From NCBI RefSeq assembly GCF_918698115.1, contig NZ_CAKKLV010000003.1:1-64000 (forward strand): a stretch of DNA of 64,000 nucleotides, given 5' to 3'. Shown piece by piece: positions 62,866 through 64,000 of the stretch. A program made the translations under genes and the position numbers. Numbering within the stretch: the stretch's first letter is position 1; every line of letters starts with the position of its first letter. The stretch is from Peribacillus sp. Bi96 (lineage in GTDB: Bacteria; Bacillota; Bacilli; Bacillales; DSM-1321). The notes under the pieces were generated by a model. It searched no databases and was not told the origin of the DNA. It saw only the letters and a program-made list of their open reading frames with translations.

Positions 62866-64000
62866 TCAATCAGCAAACCCGAATGAATCTGCAAAGAATT
62901 CCAACCCACAATGCCTTGTTTCCCGGGAAACGCCACTTTCCTTTAAACCAGGGAAATCCAGAGCCAAGTCGCTGAAAACGGTATGATTATTATGGAAAAC
63001 CGCACCAGCTTCAAGGCGATCTGCCATTTCGATAGCAATATCTTCATTCTCGGTCCAAACAGATGCACGCAGGGCAAACTCACTATCATTTGCTAATTTT
63101 ACAGCTTCATTAATATCATTGAAAGGTAAAATTGGAATGATGGGTCCGAATTGTTCGACCCGAACCACTTCACTATGCTGATTGACACCTGTAATAATAG
63201 AAGGAAGCATATAGTAACCTTTATCCCAAGTTTCTGGATTTAGTTGAATGCCTGCAGTGATTATGTTTCCGCCTGAATGTTCCGTTCTTTCGATCAAGCC
63301 ATTCACGTAGTCATACTGTGCTTTATTATTCAATGGACCCATTGTTACATCAGGCTGAATACCATCACCAACTACCACCCGATTAAATTCTTTAGTCAGT
63401 TTTTCAACAACCTCATCAAAACGTGATTCTTGGACGTACACTCGTTTAACCGCAGAACACACTTGACCTGAGGCTCGTAAAATCCCCATTCTCAAACGTT
63501 TGATTGCCGCTTCATCCATATTGGCGTCCTCCATGATGATAGCAGGATCATTGCCGCCAAGTTCCATATATACTTTTTGTAGATTTCCAGCTGACTTCTT
63601 CATTATATCTTTTCCGGTTTCAGTACTCCCGACAAATGCCACTGTCCGGACTCGGGAATCCGAGCAAAGTTTGTCACCGATAGCTTTTCCTGATCCTGAC
63701 ACTATATTGATGACTCCCGGAGGAAAGTGTTCCGCTACTACTTTCAAAAAAGTCATAATCGTTAATGGGCAATTCGTGGCAGGTTTTACTACAACGGCAT
63801 TGCCTGCTAAAACAGCAGGTATAACCCGTTTAAAGGTTAATATCATTGGAGAATTCCACGGTGTGATAATTGCCGTGACTCCTCTTGCTCTTCTTCTGAT
63901 TTGGACTTTTTGTTTTCCTGGAAGCACTTCTGGTTTCCACCAATCAAGTAACTCTGCCGCGCAGCCTTTCATGACTTCAACACAGCGTAATAAATCTTTC
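62866..64000 (-). CDS. Aldehyde dehydrogenase, cut by the window edge
   Basis: The frame is open to the last base, so the N-terminus (about 100 residues) lies outside. Visible: TPWNSPMILTFKRVIPAVLA, the NAD-site GSTETGKDIMKKSA, catalytic glutamate in MELGGNDPA, the catalytic cysteine in GQVCSAVKRVYV, and EQFGPIIPILPFND. An NAD(P)-dependent non-acylating dehydrogenase of the benzaldehyde/succinate-semialdehyde/vanillin type by general look. It starts the visible part of the aromatic operon and is 16 bases upstream of the AspDH-family gene. It would oxidise an aldehyde intermediate or side chain. Confidence 0.9.
   Translation of the reverse strand, partial: KDLLRCVEVMKGCAAELLDWWKPEVLPGKQKVQIRRRARGVTAIITPWNSPMILTFKRVIPAVLAGNAVVVKPATNCPLTIMTFLKVVAEHFPPGVINIVSGSGKAIGDKLCSDSRVRTVAFVGSTETGKDIMKKSAGNLQKVYMELGGNDPAIIMEDANMDEAAIKRLRMGILRASGQVCSAVKRVYVQESRFDEVVEKLTKEFNRVVVGDGIQPDVTMGPLNNKAQYDYVNGLIERTEHSGGNIITAGIQLNPETWDKGYYMLPSIITGVNQHSEVVRVEQFGPIIPILPFNDINEAVKLANDSEFALRASVWTENEDIAIEMADRLEAGAVFHNNHTVFSDLALDFPGLKESGVSRETRHCGLEFFADSFGFAD

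Overview
The window reads as chromosome from a spore-forming, low-GC, aerobic Bacillaceae. Spore-germination operons, a HemAT aerotaxis sensor, a yngE-J type leucine/acyl-CoA operon, cysJI and a YwqH/YwqI/LXG/YezG toxin cassette all point there. The gene mix and the AT-rich intergenic repeats feel closest to Peribacillus (Bacillus simplex/frigoritolerans group), but that placement is inference. No tRNA, rRNA, CRISPR array, intact transposase or integrase was seen.

Layout. 1-7 kb: a DMT exporter, a frameshifted ynfA, a decayed MFS fragment next to an intact aromatic-acid-type MFS transporter, a 6S-like structured RNA, tatA and hemAT. 7-16 kb: an accessory stretch built around a DUF3900-type gene whose 3' end recurs twice downstream (about 10.5 and 15.6 kb). 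The segments between hold small hypothetical genes, a GNAT acetyltransferase, a Fur-controlled orphan siderophore-binding lipoprotein, and a ruined catabolic operon (acyl-CoA ligase, 3-hydroxyacyl-CoA dehydrogenase, tautomerase) beside an intact IclR regulator. 16-25 kb: small hypothetical genes, an M15 peptidase with two peptidoglycan-binding domains, and a four-gene LXG polymorphic toxin cassette. Two genes below usual ORF-length cutoffs (38-aa Cys-rich, 47-aa membrane) are supported by terminators, and the first also by a strong ribosome binding site.

25-30 kb: a serine hydrolase and an NAD salvage operon (Nudix/NrtR-like regulator, pncA, pncB, nadE) with a perfect 10-bp inverted repeat at its promoter. 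30-38.6 kb: an eight-gene leucine/isovalerate-type degradation operon with its TetR regulator and candidate operators. 38.7-45.6 kb: a secreted FG-GAP-like protein, cydAB, an aldehyde dehydrogenase relic, a hotdog thioesterase and a flavin amine oxidase. 45.7-53.2 kb: two complete, divergently oriented gerA-type operons. 53.2-58.1 kb: cysJI with a divergent CysL-like LysR regulator.

58.3-64 kb (running off the right edge): a minus-strand aromatic catabolic operon. It encodes an aldehyde dehydrogenase (cut by the window), an aspartate-dehydrogenase-family protein, the alpha and beta subunits of a Rieske ring-hydroxylating dioxygenase, a BphB-like dihydrodiol dehydrogenase and a tandem VOC protein with two complete glyoxalase-I-like metal sites. 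The substrate is not evident, and this is the best candidate for an undescribed pathway. The other unusual signal is the repeated DUF3900 3' end with a cluster of 12-bp-spaced GTGACCA repeats just after the full-length gene, which fits a past integration hotspot.
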